Assembly: GCA_002840785.1 (NCBI GenBank)
Contig: PHCH01000028.1
Span: 1-64,000, forward strand
DNA from: Betaproteobacteria bacterium HGW-Betaproteobacteria-4
Lineage (GTDB): Bacteria > Pseudomonadota > Gammaproteobacteria > Burkholderiales > Rhodocyclaceae
DNA: 64,000 nt
Direction of reading: 5' to 3'
The notes under the pieces were generated by a model that saw only the letters and a list, made by a program, of their open reading frames with translations, made no database searches and had not been told where the DNA came from. The position numbers were made by a program, and so were the translations under genes. This document shows positions 59,487-64,000 of the stretch, in pieces (within the stretch, counting starts at the first letter, position 1; every line of letters begins with the position of its first letter).

Positions 59487-60782
59487 TTAGAAGGCCATCG
59501 ACAACTGGGCGCCGATGAGGAATGCCTGGTTGTCGTAGTCGCCGGTGACACGACCACGGCCGGCGGCAGTCTGGTTGTTGTCGATCTGGGTATCCTTGAC
59601 CAGCAGATAAGCGGCGCCGACATCAAGCGTCGTTGTCTTCGACGGCTTCCACTGGGCACCGAGGCTGAACCACGTGCGGTCGTTATCAGGCAGCGAAACA
59701 AGACGTGTACTATCCCCCTTGACCGGCGTCTGGTCATAAGCAATACCCGCCTTTAGCTTCCAGGCGTCGTTCAGCTGATAATTCGCACCAAAGGCAACGC
59801 GCCAGGTATCGCGGAAGTCGGTATCGAGCGTCTGCGCGACATTCCCGTTCACGGCACCGAGGCCGGTGGTCTGCGCATTGAACACGTCGACCTTGGGAAT
59901 GCTGCTCCAACCGGTCCACGACACATCACCGAGCAGTTCGACGCGGTCATTCAGCTTGTGCGTGGCACTCAGGATCCAGGTATCGGGCAACGTGATCGAA
60001 GCCTTGGCTGAACGATTGACCGTCGCACCGAACAGCGGCGCTCCGGAAACCTGCGCCAGCGGACCGGCGAATTCAAAATCGCCATCCAGATCGTACTCGG
60101 TCGTCGAACGGTAAGACAAACCAAGCTTGGTCGACGGCATGATCGTAAACAGTGCACCGACATTCCAGCCCCACGCACTGCCATCAAGATTGAGTGTCGC
60201 CGTCGTCGCCGCAGCCGAGGCGCTGGTCACGGTGAGTGCCCGCTCGTACTCTGCCTTGAGCTGCTGATAATTTACGCCGCCGCCGATCGACAGCCACTCA
60301 TTCGCCCGCCATGCGATCGACGGGTTGAGATTGATCGTCTGGATATCGAACTTGACCGACTCGGCGGCGCCATACCACGGGTTGTCGTACTTGCTCATCA
60401 GGCCGAACGGCGCGCCGATACCCAGGCCGGCGTAGATGTCCTTGCTCAGCCGCCACGAAAGGTAGGCGTTCGGCACCAAGCCGACCGCGCCGCCATCGCT
60501 GTTGCCGGACAGCACACCCGTCGACGACGAGGTGTTGGTGAACTGGTACTGGGTACTGATGATCGCCAAACCGGCGGATACTTCGCGGTCCTGCAACTGC
60601 GTCATACCGGCCGGGTTGAAGAAGATCGTGCTGGCGTTGTCGGCCACGGCGGCCGAACCGGCATAGGAATTACCGAGTCCGCTGGCGTTTTGCTCCAGCA
60701 ACTGGAAGCCAGCCGCTGCAGCGCTGCCCGAAAATGCGATGGCGATGAGCGCCGGGATGAGGCGCAGCTTGGTTTGGTTCAT
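59487..60782 (-). CDS. fadL: OmpP1/FadL family outer membrane fatty acid transporter
   Basis: 'AGFQLLEQNASGLGNSYAGSAAVADNASTIFFNPAGMTQL' FadL signature; C-terminal F. Confidence 0.93.
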   Translation of the reverse strand: MNQTKLRLIPALIAIAFSGSAAAAGFQLLEQNASGLGNSYAGSAAVADNASTIFFNPAGMTQLQDREVSAGLAIISTQYQFTNTSSSTGVLSGNSDGGAVGLVPNAYLSWRLSKDIYAGLGIGAPFGLMSKYDNPWYGAAESVKFDIQTINLNPSIAWRANEWLSIGGGVNYQQLKAEYERALTVTSASAAATTATLNLDGSAWGWNVGALFTIMPSTKLGLSYRSTTEYDLDGDFEFAGPLAQVSGAPLFGATVNRSAKASITLPDTWILSATHKLNDRVELLGDVSWTGWSSIPKVDVFNAQTTGLGAVNGNVAQTLDTDFRDTWRVAFGANYQLNDAWKLKAGIAYDQTPVKGDSTRLVSLPDNDRTWFSLGAQWKPSKTTTLDVGAAYLLVKDTQIDNNQTAAGRGRVTGDYDNQAFLIGAQLSMAF

Positions 60783-60861
60783 TGATTTGTCTCCTGTTTT
60801 GTTTTGTTGGGAGGAACTCTCCCGTGACTGCCACTACGATTAAAGCCCAAACAGGCGAGTG

Positions 60862-60900
60862 AAACATTGTTTGAATTGCATAATTTCAAACGCTCGTTGG
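60862..60900. promoter_or_regulatory. Two candidate PsrA/FadR-type operators upstream of fadL
   Basis: AAAC-ATT-GTTT (60862-60872) and CAAACG-CT-CGTTGG (60887-60900). Confidence 0.5.
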
Positions 60901-60915
60901 AAATAAACAACACTA

Positions 60916-62829
60916 CTAATTCGTCGCCTGCCGGTAATGAATGGGGCCACCGGTAAAAGGCGCGAAACCGGTACCGAAAATCACGCCTGCATCGGCCAGT
61001 TCCGGATCGGCAACCACACCGTCGGCGACGAGTTTTTCGACCCGTTCAATAAGCGGCGAGACGAGCCTTTCGGCCAGACCGACCGGTACGCTGCCGGCGG
61101 CGACCTTGGCGGCCTTGCCGGATGACCAGTCGTAGAAGCCCTGCCCGCTTTTCTTGCCGAGCCGACCTTTTTCGACGCGCTCGACCAGACAACGCGGCGC
61201 CACCGCCCCGCCGGCCAGTTGCTGGCCGGCGGCCATGGCGATGTCGAGGCCGACGGTGTCGACCAGTTCGATCGGTCCCATCGGCATGCCGAAGGCGAGC
61301 ATGGCTTCGTCTACCGTTTCGGGCGAAACGCCTTCGTCGACCGCGCGCATGGCGGCCAGCATGTAGGGCGCCAGCACGGCGTTGACCAGGAAGCCCGGCT
61401 CGCTCTTGACCGGCAGCGGCAGCTTGTCGATCTGCTTCACAAACGCACAGGCAGCCTGCACGACAGCCGGATCGGCCCGGTCGGCTTCGACCACCTCGAC
61501 CAGCGGCATCATGGCCACCGGGTTGAAGAAGTGGATGCCGACCAGGCGCTGTGGTTGCTGCAGCACCGTGCGCAGATCTTCGAGCTTGAGGCTGGAGGTG
61601 TTGGTGGCGAGCACGGCACCCGCTTTCATGCGCGGTTCGAGCGACTTGAACAAGGCATGCTTGGCTTCGACGTTTTCGAAGATGGCTTCGATGACGACAT
61701 CGGCGCGCGCCACACCATCACCGTTCGGGTCTGGGATCAGGCGGTCGAAAGCATCACGGATTTTGAGCGGCTCGCGCAGACGCTTGGCGAACAAGGCGTG
61801 GGCGCGTTTGAGCGCCGGGGCAATGCGTTCCAGCGTCTGGTCCTGCAAGGTCACGGTCATGCCGCGCAGGGCGCACCAGGCGGCGATGTCGCCCCCCATG
61901 ACGCCGGCGCCGATGACGTGAACGCGTTTGGCCGTGAAGTCGGAAGCCTTGCCGAAGCCCTTGAGGCGTTCCTGCAGGTGATAGACGCGGACCAGATTGC
62001 GTGCCGTCGGCGAAGTGATGATGCGGTCGATGATCGCCGGCGCGGCCAGCGCGTTGCCGTCGTGCTTCTCCCACAGATCGATGATGGCGTAGGGTGCCGG
62101 GTAGTGTTCCGGCCGGGCTTTTTTCGCCACCTGTTTGCGGGCGCCGTTGGCGACGACAGCCTTGAGCGGGCCGCCCAGCAGGCGCTGCATGAAGGGCAGC
62201 GGCCGGCGCGGCTGGCCGGAGAGCAGCAGTTGGCGGGCGGCCATTTCCATGACGCGCGGCGGTACGCAGTCATCGGCCAGGCCCATCTTTTTGGCCCGCC
62301 TGGCGTCGATGGTCTTGCCGGTCAACATCATGTCGAGCGCCGCGGCCGGGCCGACGCGCTTGGGCAAACGCAGCATGCCCCCCCAACCGGGGAAGATGCC
62401 GAGCATGACTTCAGGCAGGCCCATTTTGGTGCCGGCTTCGTCGACCGCCAGCAGGTAGCGGCAAGCCAAGGCCAGCTCCAGGCCGCCGCCCAGGCAATGA
62501 CCGCGGACCAAGGCCAGTGTCGGGTAGGGCACGGCGGCCAGCCGGTTGAACAGGTTCCAGCCGCGCGTCACCAGTTCCCGCCCCTTCTCCGGCGTATCGA
62601 GCTGGGAGAACTCTCCGATGTCGGCACCGGCGATGAAGCCGGCTTCCTTGCCGGAACGGAAGATCAGGCCCGCCGGCGGCGCCTTGTCGAGGCTGTCGAG
62701 GATTTGTGCCAATTCGGCCATCACGGCCGCCGACAAGGCATTGGTCGCCTCCCCGGCCCGGTCCAGCGTGGCGACGGCGATGCCTTGCGCATCCCGCGTC
62801 AATCGCCAGTGTTGCAGATTCAGTTCCAT
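60916..62829 (-). CDS. Enoyl-CoA hydratase/3-hydroxyacyl-CoA dehydrogenase (FadB/FadJ-like)
   Basis: Crotonase N-term 'GLIFRSGKEAGFIAGADIGEF...ALVRGHCLGGGLELALACRYLLA', HAD 'VHVIGAGVMGGDIAAWCALRGMTVTLQD', 'GIHFFNPVAMMPLVEVV'. Confidence 0.94.
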   Translation of the reverse strand: MELNLQHWRLTRDAQGIAVATLDRAGEATNALSAAVMAELAQILDSLDKAPPAGLIFRSGKEAGFIAGADIGEFSQLDTPEKGRELVTRGWNLFNRLAAVPYPTLALVRGHCLGGGLELALACRYLLAVDEAGTKMGLPEVMLGIFPGWGGMLRLPKRVGPAAALDMMLTGKTIDARRAKKMGLADDCVPPRVMEMAARQLLLSGQPRRPLPFMQRLLGGPLKAVVANGARKQVAKKARPEHYPAPYAIIDLWEKHDGNALAAPAIIDRIITSPTARNLVRVYHLQERLKGFGKASDFTAKRVHVIGAGVMGGDIAAWCALRGMTVTLQDQTLERIAPALKRAHALFAKRLREPLKIRDAFDRLIPDPNGDGVARADVVIEAIFENVEAKHALFKSLEPRMKAGAVLATNTSSLKLEDLRTVLQQPQRLVGIHFFNPVAMMPLVEVVEADRADPAVVQAACAFVKQIDKLPLPVKSEPGFLVNAVLAPYMLAAMRAVDEGVSPETVDEAMLAFGMPMGPIELVDTVGLDIAMAAGQQLAGGAVAPRCLVERVEKGRLGKKSGQGFYDWSSGKAAKVAAGSVPVGLAERLVSPLIERVEKLVADGVVADPELADAGVIFGTGFAPFTGGPIHYRQATN

Positions 62830-62837
62830 AGTCTTCC

Positions 62838-63782
62838 TTATTGCGGACGGTGAGCGCTGGCGGCAAACGCCAGCGACAGGGCACCGGGCCCGACATTGAC
62901 AGCCGCCGTCTTGCTCATTGGCGAAACCAGCAGGTCGACGCCGTGCGCTTGAGCCGTGCTGGCCAACCGGGCGTAGCCAGGCATGGCGCGCACGGCGGCC
63001 GGCTCGCCGCCGTAACTCAGGCAAATCACCGGTGCGTCGAGCCCTTCGCTCACCCGGCGCACGGCCCGCTCGAATAATTGCTCAACGCCGGCGGCAAAGC
63101 CACGCACCTTGTCGACCGTGCTCGTCACGTCGCGATGGCAATGCAGGACGGGCTTGACGTCGAGCCACGAGCCGAGCGTGTAGGCACTCCAGCCAAGACT
63201 GGTGTCGCCCTTCTTGGAAGCCCGCTTGTAGATGTGAAAAAGATCGGCCGGCACCAGATAGGTGTGGGTGTTTTCGATGAGGTGACGCAGCCTTTCGCCG
63301 ATGACGCTCGGGGCGCCCCCTTCGCGGATCAGGCGAACGGCTTCGGCGACCGGAACAGCCTGCCCCGTAAACAGGTTGCGGGTGGACAGCACGGCCAGGC
63401 CGAAACGTTCGGACAAACCGGCAGCCCGGCGGATGGCCTTGTACTTGGTCAGAATGGCGCGCGAGGCCTGCATGGCATGATCGAAAATCGGGCTGCGCGT
63501 GCGGGTGATGGTGAGGCAGAAGACGTAGTCGTAATCGAGCACCAGACGGTCGAGAAAGAGTTGCTCGATCTGTGCCACCGAATAGGGAATCGACTCGGCG
63601 AAATCTTCGCTTTTACGGTCGAGATGCCGGGCGTAGAAGGTCTGCGTTTCCTGCGGGTCGCGCCGGTCCTCGATCAGTTTGTCGCCAACGCGCAGACTGA
63701 TCGGCATGACCAGCACGTCGTGCGCGTCGAGAAACTCGCGCGGCAAATCGCAGGCCGAATCGACCACAATTCCGATCCGCAT
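62838..63782 (-). CDS. DegV family protein
   Basis: 'MRIGIVVDSACDLPREFLDAHDVLVMPISLRVGDKLIEDRRD', 'LGWSAYTLGSWLDVKPVLHCHRDVTSTVDKVRG'. Confidence 0.92.
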   Translation of the reverse strand: MRIGIVVDSACDLPREFLDAHDVLVMPISLRVGDKLIEDRRDPQETQTFYARHLDRKSEDFAESIPYSVAQIEQLFLDRLVLDYDYVFCLTITRTRSPIFDHAMQASRAILTKYKAIRRAAGLSERFGLAVLSTRNLFTGQAVPVAEAVRLIREGGAPSVIGERLRHLIENTHTYLVPADLFHIYKRASKKGDTSLGWSAYTLGSWLDVKPVLHCHRDVTSTVDKVRGFAAGVEQLFERAVRRVSEGLDAPVICLSYGGEPAAVRAMPGYARLASTAQAHGVDLLVSPMSKTAAVNVGPGALSLAFAASAHRPQ

Positions 63783-63783
63783 C

Positions 63784-64000
63784 TCAGTTCACCGCCTCGA
63801 CCAGCATCGCACCGCCCAGCCCGCCGCCGATGCAGATGGTGGCGATGCCGCGCCTGGCGTTGTTGCGACGCAAGACGCTGAGCAGATGCAGCACGATACG
63901 CGCCCCGGAGGCGCCGACCGGGTGGCCGATGGCGATGGCGCCGCCGTCCACGTTGAGTTTGTCGTCGTCCAGACTGCCCAAAGCACCCGGCAGATCGAGC
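63784..64000 (-). CDS. Acetyl-CoA acetyltransferase (thiolase), N-terminal part outside window
   Basis: 'LNVDGGAIAIGHPVGASGARIVLHLLSVLRRNNARRGIATICIGGGLGGAMLVEAVN' thiolase C-terminus; truncated at window edge. Confidence 0.93.
   Translation of the reverse strand, partial: LDLPGALGSLDDDKLNVDGGAIAIGHPVGASGARIVLHLLSVLRRNNARRGIATICIGGGLGGAMLVEAVN

Noticed and set aside
61219-62853. 544-aa plus-strand ORF
   Set aside because: Antisense shadow of the enoyl-CoA hydratase/dehydrogenase.

Overview
64 kb of GC-rich chromosome with long, densely packed genes. Gene content (CysB/CysI/DUF934/CysH sulfur cluster, CcoG/NsrR, PEP-CTERM protein, LolCD, RecJ-prfB neighbourhood, large beta-oxidation cluster) fits a betaproteobacterium, probably Rhodocyclaceae-like; this taxonomy is inference. 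Most of the window is ordinary core metabolism. I saw no rRNA, tRNA, CRISPR array, transposase or prophage. The most interesting signal is a dispersed DNA motif not explained by any gene. A 9-mer core, ACGGTCAAC, occurs 17 times by eye, against about 0.5 expected at uniform base composition. The core is followed by two A/T tracts about one helical turn apart (full form TGCTACGGTCAACCGGAAAAAACGGCCAAAATTGAAA). Full-length copies lie between genes and also inside coding sequences (nosD-like, cysI, esterase, PGM-like, recJ, nifJ, cupin, fadD-like), where the reading frame is kept. This architecture resembles the Pasteurellaceae DNA uptake signal sequence, so I propose a candidate uptake-signal or other genome-wide recognition sequence. 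Other notable items: a cNMP-binding/acetate kinase/PduL triple fusion with altered kinase motifs, a hipA pseudogene with an internal deletion, a displaced copy of the recJ 3' end carrying the motif, a possible split chemoreceptor, candidate NsrR and fatty-acid-regulator operators, and the prfB programmed frameshift.
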